From Candidatus Promineofilum glycogenicum (GTDB lineage Bacteria > Chloroflexota > Anaerolineae > Promineifilales > Promineifilaceae): DNA of 64,000 bases. The translations under genes were made by a program, and so were the position numbers. The notes under the pieces are model-generated. The model did no database searches. It was not told the origin of the DNA and was given only the letters and a program-made list of their open reading frames with translations. Shown here piece by piece: positions 41,501 through 50,496 of the stretch. Position 1 is the stretch's first letter. Every line of letters starts with the position of its first letter. The stretch covers positions 210,103 through 274,102 of the forward strand of contig JADJHJ010000011.1 in the NCBI GenBank assembly GCA_016707605.1. Reading direction: 5' to 3'.

Positions 41501-43149
41501 ATGGCCGGCTGCGCCATCTACGGGCCAACGGCGCCCTGATCAGCAGCGATCAGGACGGCGGGCCGCGCCTGACCAGCATCCTGACCGATGAGACGGAGCG
41601 GCACCAGAATGAGCAGGCGCTGCGCGCCCTGACCGAGTCGCTGGAGGAGCACGTCACCGAACGCACCCGCGCCCTGGAAGCGGCCAACGCCGAATTGACC
41701 GCCACCCGCGACCGCTTTAGCGCCCTCTTCAATAGTACGCCTGTGCCCACGGTCATCATCGAGCCGGGCGATGGGACGTATATGGATGCCAATCCAGCCT
41801 TCCTGGAGTTTCTGGGCATGGCGCGCGAAGCAGTGATCGGCCGCCGGCCGGCCGATCTCTTTCACAAGTTGCCCATCTACGACGAATCCAGCCCCCTCAG
41901 CGTCGAGTTTGCCCGTGCCGGTCGCCTGCACGACCTGGAGATGACGTTCACCCTGCGCCCCGGCGACGAGCGCACCGTCCTGTTGTCTTACGTGCCCCTG
42001 ACGCTCGACGGCCGCGACGTGTTCATGTCTACTCTGGCCGACATCACCGACCGCAAGCGCAGCGACGACGTGATCGCCCGGCAGCAGCAATCGCTGGAAG
42101 AGACCAACGCCGAATTGGCCGCCGCCCGCGACCACTTCCGGACGCTCTTCCACGCCAACCCGGTGCCGTCGGTCATTCTGCGCATCAACGACCTGGCCGC
42201 CGTGGACGCCAACGACGCCTTCCTGACCTTCCACGACCTGCCGCGCGAAGAGATCATCGGCCGCTCCGTCCTCGATCTGGTAAGCCTGCCCAACCACGAA
42301 GACCGCGACCAGATGGCCGCGCTCTACCGGCGCGAACGGGGGCTGCGCCACCAGGAGATGACGCTGCGCCTGTTGAACGGCCAGGAGCGCACGGTGCTCG
42401 TCTCCGACACGCCGATCTATCTGGAAGGGGTGCGTTGCACGATGGCGACGCTCATCGACATTACCCGGCGCAAGCAGGCCGAGGCGCAGATGCGCCACTT
42501 CGCCTCGCAACTGTCGCTGGCCGAGCAGGCGGAGCGGCAGCGCATCGCCGCCATCCTCCACGACGACCTGCAACAGCGCCTCTACGCCTTGCAAGTGCGT
42601 CTGGCGTCGGCCTTCTCCTGGGCGGTGAAGGGCGACACGACGGCCGCCGCGGCCGAGGTCGAGCAGATGCGCGGCGCGCTGCTCAGCGCCATCGAGTTGA
42701 CCCGCCGTCTGACTGTCGATCTCAGCCCGCCCATCCTCCACGGCGAGGGGCTGTACCACGCCCTCATCTGGCTCAGTTCGCGCATGAAAGAGGAGTATGG
42801 GCTGGAGGTGGCTGTGCAACTGGAGACGGCGTGGCGGTCTCTGGAGGAGGGAATGCGCGTGGCCCTGTTCCAGATCGTGCGCGAGTTGCTGTTCAACGTG
42901 GTCAAACATGCCGGCGTGAGCGCGGCGACGGTCTCGCTGGCCCAGTCGGCCGACGAGGTGAAGCTGGTCGTCGGCGACGGGGGTGTTGGGTTCGACATCA
43001 CCGGCCCACCGCCCGGCGGCGGCCAGGGGCTGCCCCAGGCCCGGCAGCGGGTGGAGTTGTATGGCGGGCGGCTGGCCCTAGCGTCGCAGCCGGGCGCGGG
43101 CACGCGCGTCACCATCACCATGCCTTTGAAGAAACAGTTGCCCGCGTAG
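38599..43149 (+). CDS. CheB-CheR-PAS-histidine kinase fusion
   Basis: 1516 residues. A CheB-type methylesterase domain (about 48-225) has Ser57 in GASAGG, His84 in THLSPDH and Asp176 in GSDGALG. A CheR-type methyltransferase (about 245-510) has GCSTGEEAYSMAILL for SAM at about 353-367 and NLLIYLQRRLQENLFEIF. A coiled coil (about 680-770, many EELKAANEELQSINEE-type heptads) is followed by a string of PAS folds (about 770-1280). A NarL-type kinase ends it, with AAILHDDLQQRLYA (His about 1317) and an ATPase with VGDGGVGFDI. Without chemotaxis genes nearby it probably signals in transcription or adaptation. Confidence 0.92.
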   Translation: MTDHDAESEPGEPGAGAVADQAEAEKVDDLLRGNLDTEDVPDAEKTQRPIVVGIGASAGGLEALSTFFDALPPDTGLTFVVVTHLSPDHESILDELLQRHTAMPVVQVQAERLRIAPNHVYVIPPNRQLVLTDQHLHTGEFEGPRASRAPIDIFFRSLAAVHASPMAIVMSGGGSDGALGIRSVKEASGVILVQAPQDAAHDSMPLAALATGVVDFVLPARELARRVVEINHHRVHVPNNPAELSPEQQEALQRILGQLQARTGHDFRAYKPTTILRRIQRRLQISGHETLEGYLTHLRQSADETRALLRDLLIGVTNFFRDDESWRHVADHVIPQLFQDRGRDDVVRAWSLGCSTGEEAYSMAILLLEHAETLDTPPQLQVFATDLDEGSLLKARDGLYPDTIAADVSPERLSRYFMREGSYYRVRREVRDIVLFATHSVLRDPPFSRLDLIACRNLLIYLQRRLQENLFEIFHYALRPGGFLFLGGSESADGATDLFLTVDKKHRLYRSREWSSRQPGLPALPLAGYTPRRPLLPRGEQRPPPINTLYQASYEQTLEEFGPATVLVDSEANILRLSGTAGRYLRHPDGAPTQSLNRLIHPDLQFELRGALFRAFDKGLATVSPPLRLAIDGEERRVVLAVRPRATPGEPPLALVLILEDQGVVEPHEDGDSGRSVDVSSLNQLEAEARYLRERLQASVEEYESSNEELKAANEELQSINEEYRSTTEELETSKEELQSVNEELETVNSELKINLEEVSRAHSDLQNLMAATEIATLFLDRELRIKRYTAGVEGLINIIGSDHGRPLTHLTHRLDYPNLTDDARQVLRTLVPLEREVRHTQDGWLLARLRPYRTMDDRIEGIVITFVDITSLKEAENSLSESRQLVELALNAAGMGWGAWDLGSGRAEVDARTRELLGFAPDSGEVTVAQWLARVHHEDRPQLEAALRASAESGGWLDAAFRLVSPDGRLRHLRANGALISSDQDGGPRLTSILTDETERHQNEQALRALTESLEEHVTERTRALEAANAELTATRDRFSALFNSTPVPTVIIEPGDGTYMDANPAFLEFLGMAREAVIGRRPADLFHKLPIYDESSPLSVEFARAGRLHDLEMTFTLRPGDERTVLLSYVPLTLDGRDVFMSTLADITDRKRSDDVIARQQQSLEETNAELAAARDHFRTLFHANPVPSVILRINDLAAVDANDAFLTFHDLPREEIIGRSVLDLVSLPNHEDRDQMAALYRRERGLRHQEMTLRLLNGQERTVLVSDTPIYLEGVRCTMATLIDITRRKQAEAQMRHFASQLSLAEQAERQRIAAILHDDLQQRLYALQVRLASAFSWAVKGDTTAAAAEVEQMRGALLSAIELTRRLTVDLSPPILHGEGLYHALIWLSSRMKEEYGLEVAVQLETAWRSLEEGMRVALFQIVRELLFNVVKHAGVSAATVSLAQSADEVKLVVGDGGVGFDITGPPPGGGQGLPQARQRVELYGGRLALASQPGAGTRVTITMPLKKQLPA

Positions 43150-43212
43150 GGCCGAAAGCATCTTGCCCCGCCGGCAACAATCAGGCAACGCAACACAGGA
43201 GCAATCAACGCC

Positions 43213-43605
43213 ATGATCGCCGTATTTCTGGTCGAGGACAACCGCTTTGTGGCTGATGCCGTGGATGGACTGCTGAAGACGTATGCCGACGTGGAGCTGG
43301 CCGCCGTGGCCCGCACCGGGGAGGAGGCGCTGGCGATGCTGCCGGGGGTGACGGCCGAGGTGGCCCTGATCGATCTGGCCCTGCCGGGCATCAACGGCAT
43401 CGAGGTCGTCGCCGCTATCGTTAAGGCCCGGCCGGAACTGCCGTGCATCATCCTCTCCGCCCACCGCGAGGAGAACTACATCACCCAGGCCCTGGCCGCC
43501 GGCGCGCGGGGCTACATCACCAAGGAACTGCCTTTGGCCATCGTCGAAGGGATTGAACGCGTGCTGGCGGGGGAAGTCTACCTTAGTGAAGATCTACGCA
43601 AATAG
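43213..43605 (+). CDS. Response regulator receiver lacking its output domain
   Basis: 130 residues: DxN pocket VFLVEDNRF, phospho-acceptor Asp54 in VALIDLALPGI, Lys104 in YITKELPLA. The last residues (VLAGEVYLSEDLRK) are the usual linker to a LuxR-type HTH in NarL proteins. The gene stops there, immediately before a repeat, so the output domain appears to have been lost. It may still relay phosphate from the kinase 60 bases upstream. Confidence 0.88.
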   Translation: MIAVFLVEDNRFVADAVDGLLKTYADVELAAVARTGEEALAMLPGVTAEVALIDLALPGINGIEVVAAIVKARPELPCIILSAHREENYITQALAAGARGYITKELPLAIVEGIERVLAGEVYLSEDLRK

Positions 43606-43668
43606 GGGCCAGGTTCCAGGGAAAGAGGAACACTCTTCCCCTGGAACCTGGCCCCTGGAACCTGGAAC
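43605..43668. repeat. Inverted repeat (GGTTCCAGG type), second copy
   Basis: GGCCAGGTTCCAGGGAAAGA and its inverse CTGGAACCTGGCCCCTGGAA lie immediately after the truncated regulator, between convergent genes. Confidence 0.83.
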
Positions 43669-44793
43669 CTAATTCCTAATTTCTTCCGGCACCGCCGCGA
43701 GTGCCTCGTCCGGCAACACGTAGCTATGTTTGAGCCGCTCGTCGCCCCAGTCGAGCATTTCGGGGAAGCGCGCGGGCAAGACCTGGACGGCGAAGATCTC
43801 CTGCACCCCTTCCTCGAAGCGCAGGAAGGCCAGCGTGCGGCCGTCGCGGATGTCCACCACCCACACGCCGCACGTCCGCTCCGTCAGCCGCTCCACCAGC
43901 GGGATGCCGCTGAACGTGGCGCTCTCGCGCACCTGGCTTAGGCCGATGAAGGCCAGCGGGCCGTAGAAGTCCAGCCCGCGGGTGAAGCCGGGCAGCGAGG
44001 CCACCGTCTGCCAGTTGCCGCCGCGCACATTGGCCAGGGCCAGACTGCCCTCGCCCGACTCCAGGAACCACAGCCGGTTGTTGTACCAGCGTGGCGAGTG
44101 GGGCATCGACAGGCCGCGCAACAACGCCCGGCGCGTCGGCACTTCCATCAGCAGCCCGCCGCGGGCCTTGTTCTCGCGCCAGCCGCCGGCCGTGTCCGTC
44201 TCGCCCAGCATGGTGACGAACTGCGGCCGCCCGTCGAGCATCGCCAGCCCGTTCAGGTGGCAGCGGTCTTCGGGGGCCAGGGCGCTCAGGTGGGGCGGAC
44301 GCCAGCGGGGGTGGAAGCTGTGGTCGGCGTCCAGCGTGCACAGGCAGCCGAAGCGGGTGTTGACCAGCCACAGCTCGCCGTCGGCGGCCCAGGCCATCTC
44401 GTGGATGTCGATGTCGCCCGTCACGTGGACGCGGCGCGGCAGATAGGCGGCGTCGTGCTTGTCGGCCGGCTCCAGCTTGCGGGCCACGGCGGGCATGTTG
44501 CGGTAGTACCAGACGGTGTTGGTGCCGCCCACGGCCAGCCGCGCGGCGTCGGCGGCGATGCCCATCGGCTTGGCGAAGGCGCGGAAGTGGGTGTTGACCG
44601 TCTCGGTTTCGGGGTCATAGCGGACGAGGATGACCTTGCCCGCCTGATAGGTGCTGACGGCCAGGCTGATGCCCGTCTGCTGGAGGATTTCGCCCAGCGT
44701 GTTGGTGTAGACGCTGCGCAAGGGGTCGGGCTGGGGGGCGTCGGCGGCGGGCGCTTCGGCGGTGGGATCGGTTATGGGGGCGTCGTCGGTCAT
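43669..44793 (-). CDS. TIGR03032-type (DUF4915-like) propeller protein
   Basis: 374 residues, with VYTNTLGEILQQTGISLAVS, VSTYQAGKVILVRYDPETET, HVTGDIDIHEMAWAADGELW and LVNTRFGCLCTLDADHSFHP. These match the TIGR03032 family of propeller proteins often beside glycosyl or secretion genes; the molecular role is unknown. The ATG at 44791-44793 has little Shine-Dalgarno. An upstream ATG at 44806-44808 is possible, and its TATAAT-like codons may instead belong to a promoter. Confidence 0.82.
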   Translation of the reverse strand: MTDDAPITDPTAEAPAADAPQPDPLRSVYTNTLGEILQQTGISLAVSTYQAGKVILVRYDPETETVNTHFRAFAKPMGIAADAARLAVGGTNTVWYYRNMPAVARKLEPADKHDAAYLPRRVHVTGDIDIHEMAWAADGELWLVNTRFGCLCTLDADHSFHPRWRPPHLSALAPEDRCHLNGLAMLDGRPQFVTMLGETDTAGGWRENKARGGLLMEVPTRRALLRGLSMPHSPRWYNNRLWFLESGEGSLALANVRGGNWQTVASLPGFTRGLDFYGPLAFIGLSQVRESATFSGIPLVERLTERTCGVWVVDIRDGRTLAFLRFEEGVQEIFAVQVLPARFPEMLDWGDERLKHSYVLPDEALAAVPEEIRN

Positions 44794-44823
44794 GGGGGGA
44801 TTATACATGAATTAGGAATTAGA

Positions 44824-46577
44824 TAGGCGGCCGCTGCCCCCCCCTGGCCGGGCCAGCGCCGGCGGCGGCTGACCCCGTCTGGGTCACTTCGACCGTCGAC
44901 GCCACCGGAAACGTAGGCAGTTACACCTCGCTGGCCCTGGACGCCGCCGGCAACCCGCGCATCAGCTACTATGACATTAGCAACGCCGACCTGAAGTACA
45001 TCGCCCTCACCGGCGACTGCACCGCGCTGACGGTCGTCAAGGCCGTCAGCGGCGGCCCCGCCGCGTGGTCGTTCGGCTTCACCGGCGACCTGGGCGAGTT
45101 CGCGCTGACCGAGGCCGACCCCGACACGGTCTTCGCCAACCTCAGCCCCGGCAGCTACAGCTTCAGCGAGACGGCCGACGCCAACTACGACGCCGCCATC
45201 GCCTGCGACAACGGCGACAGCAGCGCCAACGGCAGCATCACTGTCACCCTTGTGGCCACCGACGTGGTCTGCACCGTCACCAACACCTACGACCCGCCCG
45301 ACACCACGCCGCCCGACACGACCCTCACCGCCGGGCCGGACGACCTGACCAACAGCGACGACGCCTCGTTCAGCTTCGACAGCACGGAGCCGGGCAGCAC
45401 CTTCACCTGCCAACTCGACGCCGAACCGGCCAAAGCCTGCGCCAGCCCGCAGACCTATACCGACCTGGCCGACGGCGAGCACACGTTCGCGGTCTTCGCC
45501 ACCGACGCCGCCGGTAACGCTGACCCGTCGCCGGCGACCGACACCTGGACGATCGACACCGCCGCGCCGGTGGCGACCATCACCAGCGCTCCGCCCGACC
45601 CGTCAACTGTCACCAACGCCACCTTCCAGTTCACCAGCGAAGTGGGCGCGACGTTTGAGTGCCGGCTGGATAGCGGCGCATGGGCAGCCTGTACCAGCCC
45701 CAAGAGCTACACCGGCCTGAGCGGCGACCCTCACACCTTCGAGGTGCGGGCCACTGACGCGGCGGGCAACACCGGCCCGGCCGATAGCCATACCTGGACC
45801 ATCAACCTGCCGGCGGCCGGCGCGCTCTACGTGACGGCCGCCGGCGGCAACGTGCCCGGCGCGGGGGCCTACCAGAAGAACGACATCCTCAAGTGGAATG
45901 GCAACACCTGGTCGGTCTGGTTCGACGGCGCGGCCGAGAGGCTGCCGGCCTCGGCCGACATCATGGCCTTCGACGTTGCCGACGACGAGTCCGGCGCGGC
46001 CTGGCTGGTCATCCGCCAGGCGGTCAAGCTGCCCGTTGTTGGCAAGGTGCAGCCGACGCAAATCGTCTACAGCAACGGCGCGACGACGTGGAGCCTCTTC
46101 TTCGACGGCAGTAACGTGGGGCTGAAGACGACCGGCGAGCGCATCAACGGCCTGGAGGTTTTGCCCGGCAGCGCCTCGCCCATCGGCAGCGGCTGCCTCT
46201 ACTACCTGCTCATCAGCACGGTGGCCGGCGGCGGCGTGACCGTCGGCGGCGTCAACGTCAACTTCACCGGCGAGGACGTGCTGGGCTTCTGCATGACCAG
46301 CATGGGCACGAACACGGCCGGCACGTGGCACGTGGTCTTCGAAGGGCAGGCGCAGGGGTTGCAGAAGAACAACAACCTGGGTGTCAGCGCCTCTGACGAT
46401 GCGGCCACGCTCTACTTCACGGTCAAGAAGAACTTCACCGGCGATGGTGGGCTGGTGCGGCCGTCGCAACTGTTCAGCTATAGCGGCGGCGTGTTCAGCG
46501 GTCCGCTGTGGAAGGCCGCCGACCACGGGCTGAACCAGGTCGTGGACGGGATCGACGTGGTCGGTTCCATTCCATAA
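44824..46577 (+). pseudogene. 5'-truncated surface protein gene (Ig-like repeats)
   Basis: The frame is open from a TAG at 44821 to 46577 but has no ATG or signal peptide; the first usable GTG is at 45252. It begins with BNR-like text (YTSLALDAAGNPRISYYD). It then jumps to a SpaA/prealbumin-like unit (SPGSYSFSETADANYDAAIA) and two Ig-like repeats with the D-T-T-P-P-D-T style (TFTCQLDAEPAKACASPQTY, TFECRLDSGAWAACTSPKSY). A C-terminal domain of unknown type follows (ILKWNGNTWSVWFDG). The N-terminus has been lost or swapped, so the gene is probably dead or mis-assembled. Confidence 0.62.
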
Positions 46578-46587
46578 GAAGACAGAA

Positions 46588-46663
46588 TCTCACGCAAAGA
46601 CGCCAAGACCGCCAAGCTCAGAAAGACTCTGTGCTTGGCGTGCTTGGCGTCTTTGCGTGAGGT
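46588..46663. repeat. Repeat family C copy
   Basis: TCTCACGCAAAGACGCCAAG is inverted as CTTGGCGTCTTTGCGTGAGG. It lies between convergent genes and could act as a bidirectional terminator. Confidence 0.87.
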
Positions 46664-46668
46664 TCTTC

Positions 46669-48321
46669 TTATCCCACCCAGGTCATGACGACGCGTGCCC
46701 TGGCCGGGGCGGCGTCGACGGCCAGCGTCGCCCCGACCGCCTCGGCCCGTTCGCGCGCGCCCAGCAGGCCGAAGTGACCGCCCAGGGCCAGCTCACTCAC
46801 CCGCGCGGCGTCGAAGCCCACGCCGTCGTCGCTGACGGCCAGCGTCACCCGCTCCGTGATAAAGTCAAGAGTCACCGACGCGTGAGCGGCGCGGGCGTGG
46901 CGGCCGGCGTTGCGCAGCGCCTCCTGAGCAATGCGATAAGCAGCCAACTCCACCGGCGGCGGCAGGCGGCGGGGTTCGCCGCTTGACATAAATTCTATTG
47001 GGATGCCCAACCCGGCCGTCGCCTCGCGCGCCAGCAGCCCCAACGCCGGCACGAGGCCTAGATCGTCCAGATAACTCGGCCGCAGGTCGCGCGTCAGTTG
47101 GCGCAAATCAGCGATTGTGTCCGTGGCCAACTGCTCCATGCCCCCCAGTTGCTCGGCCAAAGGCGGGTCGGCCGCCGTCCGCGCCAATTGGAGGCGCTGG
47201 TTGAGGGCGATGAGCGACTGGATCGTGTCGTCGTGCAGTTCGCGGGCCAGGCGGCGGCGCTCCTCCTCCTGCCCCTGCGTCAGTACGCCAAGGTAGTCGC
47301 GTAGACCCTGTTGTGCCCCGCGCAGGCGGCGGGCCATAAGCAGCAACTCCCCTTGCAGCAGGCGAATCTCGCCGATGCCGCCGACAGGTTGGGCCACGGC
47401 GTCGAAGTCGCCCCGGCCCAGAGCCGTCGTCCGCGCCGCCAGCGCTTGCAGCGGACGCACCACCTGGCGCAGGCCAAACCACAGCGCCGCCAGGGTCACG
47501 GCCAGCACCGGCAGCAGCACGAAGGGGGCCAACTCCGTCCGCCGCAGCATCGGGTCGGTCATCTCCCGCCACGGCTCGGCGACCACCAGCGCCCAGCCGA
47601 CGGGGTTGACCGGCGTGTGGCTGATGACGTGCTCATCGTCGCCCACGTCCAGGAAGGTCGTGCCGATCTCGCCGCGCAGCGCCTCGGCCACGCCGGGGTG
47701 GCCGGTCACGGGGCCGCTGTGGCCGCCGACGCCGATCTGGTAGAGGAGCACGCCGTCGGGGGCGACGAGATAGGCGATGGTGTGGTCGCCGGGCAGGATG
47801 ATGCGGCCCAGAGCGTCGCGAGCGATGACCGCCGGATCGACCATGCCGACGACCGCGCCGCCATCGCTCGTGGCGGCGGTGATGGGCGCGACCAGCCCGC
47901 CGCGCGGGTCGGCGCTGAGCGGCAGGAACCCGGCCTCGGCCGATAGCGCCGCCGGCGGCCGGAAGCCCGACGCCGCCCACCAGGTGGGGTCGCCGGCGGC
48001 CAGCAACTCGCCGCCCGGTGCGAAGATGGCCAGGGCGGCGAAGTCGGCGGCAAACGAGGCGCTGTCGGCCAGGGCCACGGCCGGCGGCGCGTGCTCGGCG
48101 TGGCGGGCCAGACTGGCGACAGCCGCCGCCCGTCGCTCCAGTTGCTCCTCCATCGCTGCCGCCGCGGCGCGGGTGGCCCGTTCGTCGCGCTCGCCGACCA
48201 TCTGGCGCATCGCCCGTTGGTGCAGCGCCAGGCCGCCAAAGGCGATGGCCGACAACAACAACGTCAGCGGCAGGACGATGAAGACCAGCAGTTGGACGGG
48301 CAGGTTGCGGAGGCGGCTCAT
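46669..48321 (-). CDS. NarL-type sensor histidine kinase
   Basis: 550 residues. A membrane segment at about 10-33 is followed by a large extracellular sensing domain of Cache type (about 40-240) and a second membrane segment (APFVLLPVLAVTLAALWFG, about 256-275). HAMP (VVRPLQALAARTTALGRGDF) and HisKA_3 with RRLARELHDDTIQSL (His about 363) follow. The ATPase domain has DDGVGFDAARVSELALGG. Its ATG overlaps the stop of the response regulator, which is transcribed first, so the two are one unit. The signal is unknown. Confidence 0.93.
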   Translation of the reverse strand: MSRLRNLPVQLLVFIVLPLTLLLSAIAFGGLALHQRAMRQMVGERDERATRAAAAAMEEQLERRAAAVASLARHAEHAPPAVALADSASFAADFAALAIFAPGGELLAAGDPTWWAASGFRPPAALSAEAGFLPLSADPRGGLVAPITAATSDGGAVVGMVDPAVIARDALGRIILPGDHTIAYLVAPDGVLLYQIGVGGHSGPVTGHPGVAEALRGEIGTTFLDVGDDEHVISHTPVNPVGWALVVAEPWREMTDPMLRRTELAPFVLLPVLAVTLAALWFGLRQVVRPLQALAARTTALGRGDFDAVAQPVGGIGEIRLLQGELLLMARRLRGAQQGLRDYLGVLTQGQEEERRRLARELHDDTIQSLIALNQRLQLARTAADPPLAEQLGGMEQLATDTIADLRQLTRDLRPSYLDDLGLVPALGLLAREATAGLGIPIEFMSSGEPRRLPPPVELAAYRIAQEALRNAGRHARAAHASVTLDFITERVTLAVSDDGVGFDAARVSELALGGHFGLLGARERAEAVGATLAVDAAPARARVVMTWVG

Positions 48322-48956
48322 GCGTCGGGTGGGGCCAGCAGGCCCAGCGACACGGCGCGCATGACCGCCTCGGTGCGCGTCGCCGCCCCCAGCTTGGCGT
48401 AGATGTGGGCCAGGTGGCCCTGGACGGTGCGGTCGCTGATGAACAACTGGGCGCTGATGGCTTTGTTGGTGTAGCCGCGGGCGGCCAGGGCCAGAACCTC
48501 CAGTTCGCGCTCTGACAGCGGCTCGAATTCGCCGCCCAGCCGGGCCACGGCGCGGGCGCGGATGGCCGGATCGAGCACCTGCTTACCCTCGTATACGTCG
48601 CGGACGGCCTGCACCATCTCGTCGGGCGCGGCCGTCTTCAGCACGTAGCCGTTGGCCCCGGCGGCCAGCCCGGCCTGTACGTAGGGGTCGTCGTCATAGG
48701 CGGTCAGGATGAGGATGCCGGTTGTGGGGACGTTGGCGCGGCTCCAGCCGGCGACCTCGATGCCGGTGGCGCGAGGCATCTGGATGTCGAGCACGGCCAC
48801 GTCGGGACGGTGTTGGGCAATGAGGCGGCGGGCGGCGTCGCCGTCGTCGGCCTCGGCCACGACGCGCAAGTCGGCGGCCCGCTCCAGGAATTGGCGAATG
48901 CCGGCGCGGACGACGCTGTGGTCGTCGGCCAGGAGGATGCGGATGGGGGAGGTCAT
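48318..48956 (-). CDS. NarL/FixJ-family response regulator
   Basis: 212 residues. The receiver has DD at 11-12, phospho-acceptor Asp57 in VAVLDIQMP and Lys in GYVLKTAAPDEM. The LuxR-type HTH has LSERELEVLALAARGYTNKA and SDRTVQGHLAHIYAKL. Its TGA overlaps the kinase start (ATGA), giving translational coupling. Its targets are not evident from the sequence. Confidence 0.95.
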   Translation of the reverse strand: MTSPIRILLADDHSVVRAGIRQFLERAADLRVVAEADDGDAARRLIAQHRPDVAVLDIQMPRATGIEVAGWSRANVPTTGILILTAYDDDPYVQAGLAAGANGYVLKTAAPDEMVQAVRDVYEGKQVLDPAIRARAVARLGGEFEPLSERELEVLALAARGYTNKAISAQLFISDRTVQGHLAHIYAKLGAATRTEAVMRAVSLGLLAPPDA

Positions 48957-49009
48957 TGGGGGAATACGTTAGCTGGAAATGGGGAGAGGTGCAAGGGGTG
49001 TGGGCAGGC

Positions 49010-49240
49010 GTAGGGGCGGGACAATGCGGCCGGCGGGCCTGGTCTTGCAGAACGGCGTGGATGGCCGCATTGTCTCGCCCCCCTTCAAGGAGGAAGGAGG
49101 AAGGCTGAAGGATGAATACCGGTTCTGGTTTCATCCTTCAGCCCTCATCCTTCATCCTTGGGAGGAGGGCGAGACAATCGGCGACCAACGTTCCGGTGAT
49201 CAGACCAGGTGTCTCGCGCCGATTGTCCCGCCCCTACGGC
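49010..49240. repeat. Two inverted-repeat pairs in a 396-base gap
   Basis: GGGCGGGACAATGCGGCC pairs with GGCCGCATTGTCTCGCCCC (49012-49085), and GGCGAGACAATCGGCG with CGCCGATTGTCCCGCCCC (49170-49235). Between them lies a CTGAAGGATGAATACC...CATCCTTCAGCCCTCATCC inverted repeat (49108-49162). No gene was seen between 48957 and 49352. Confidence 0.82.
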
Positions 49241-49352
49241 AAATCGCAACGTCGTTATGGCCCAGGTACGAGACAATAGGCCATATGGCGCTGTTGGCCA
49301 CGGCCGCGGGCGGCTATGCTAGGGTCATCTTCACCAATTGGAGCAACAACTC

Positions 49353-49928
49353 ATGGCCCAAGCCACTGCCCACCGCAAACGCACCAGGAAATCCGCCCGC
49401 CCCGAACCGCTGCTGGCCGTGGGGGCGCTGGGAGTGTTCCTGATCCTGATTGGTCTGGGACTGGCCACCGTCCGGGGCGAGCGCGCCAACGTCGCTGCCG
49501 GCCAGTTCTCCGGCGAAACCATCGCCACCGAGCGGCCGTTGCAGGTCGGCCACGACATGGGCGCGCCGGCAGCGATCCCCTTCCTGCCCAAGGGGGGGCC
49601 GCAGCCCAACGTCGACGTGCCGGCCACGTTCTTCGACTTCGGCCGCATCGGCCCGCAGGACGTGGTCAAACGCACCTTTCTGGTGCGCAACAACGGCGAC
49701 GCGCCCCTGACCATCAGCCGCGCCTACACCACCTGCGCCTGCACTACGGCCACCATCAGCGCCTCGGTCATCCCGCCCGGCCAGGCAGCCACGGTTGAAC
49801 TGGTCTTCGACGCCGGCTTCCACGACGCCGCCGGGCAGACCGTCCGCCGCGGCGTTATCCTGGAGAACAACGACCCCGAACAACCGCAGGCCGAACTGTG
49901 GGTGCAGGCGGTCGTCGGCAACAACTAG
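49353..49928 (+). CDS. DUF1573 membrane-anchored protein
   Basis: 191 residues. An N-terminal membrane anchor (LLAVGALGVFLILIGLGLAT, 20-39) precedes an Ig-like DUF1573 domain with DFGRIGPQDVVKRTFLVRNN and the cysteine pair in AYTTCACTTATI (Cys128, Cys130). DUF1573 domains are extracytoplasmic folds of unknown function. It is the first gene of a three-gene plus-strand run with a PCYCGC protein and a second DUF1573 protein. An upstream TTG exists, but the ATG is preferred. Confidence 0.86.
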   Translation: MAQATAHRKRTRKSARPEPLLAVGALGVFLILIGLGLATVRGERANVAAGQFSGETIATERPLQVGHDMGAPAAIPFLPKGGPQPNVDVPATFFDFGRIGPQDVVKRTFLVRNNGDAPLTISRAYTTCACTTATISASVIPPGQAATVELVFDAGFHDAAGQTVRRGVILENNDPEQPQAELWVQAVVGNN

Positions 49929-49945
49929 ACCCCCACCCACTGACC

Positions 49946-50482
49946 ATGACTCGCCAACAACCACCCACGACCCAACGCCTGGTCGCCCTGCTCATCGCCG
50001 TCCTGTTGCTCAACGCCCTGCTGGCCGCCTGCGCCATCCCGCCGGAGGAGCCGGCCGCCGGGGAGCACGCGGCGATGGCGGCGATGGCGGCAGCCAACGA
50101 TAATTCCGCCGTCATGTCCGGCCATGACCACCCCATGGCCCCGGCGGCCGACCTGCCGGCCGAGGCACTGGCCGCCGACGCGCGCACGCAGGAGGCCTAC
50201 CGCTTCGCCATCGCCAACCGCGCGGCGGCCGAGGAAGTGCCCTGCTACTGCGGCTGCGTCGGGCTGGGGCACGTGTCGTCGTATGACTGCTACGTGGCCG
50301 AGGACGCGAACGACGGCACACCAGTGTTCGACCTCCACGCCGCCAACTGCACCGTCTGCGTCGACATCACCCACGACCAGATGCGGCTGATGGACGCGGG
50401 GCTGACACCGGAACAGATTCGCGGCTTTATAGACAGCGATTACGCCCAATATGGTCCGCCAACACCATTAAGTGAAGGATAA
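49946..50482 (+). CDS. PCYCGC-motif lipoprotein
   Basis: 178 residues. The lipoprotein signal LVALLIAVLLLNALLAAC puts the lipidated Cys at 29. A His/Met-rich segment (SGHDHPMAP) is followed by EVPCYCGCVGLGHVSSYDCY (PCYCGC at 99-104), then Cys135 and Cys138 in AANCTVCVD. The family is defined by PCYCGC and is found in Firmicutes and Chloroflexota; clustered cysteines and the His/Met stretch suggest metal or thiol chemistry. It starts 17 bases after the DUF1573 gene and ends 14 bases before a second one. Confidence 0.87.
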   Translation: MTRQQPPTTQRLVALLIAVLLLNALLAACAIPPEEPAAGEHAAMAAMAAANDNSAVMSGHDHPMAPAADLPAEALAADARTQEAYRFAIANRAAAEEVPCYCGCVGLGHVSSYDCYVAEDANDGTPVFDLHAANCTVCVDITHDQMRLMDAGLTPEQIRGFIDSDYAQYGPPTPLSEG

Positions 50483-50496
50483 ACCGAGTAAACGTA

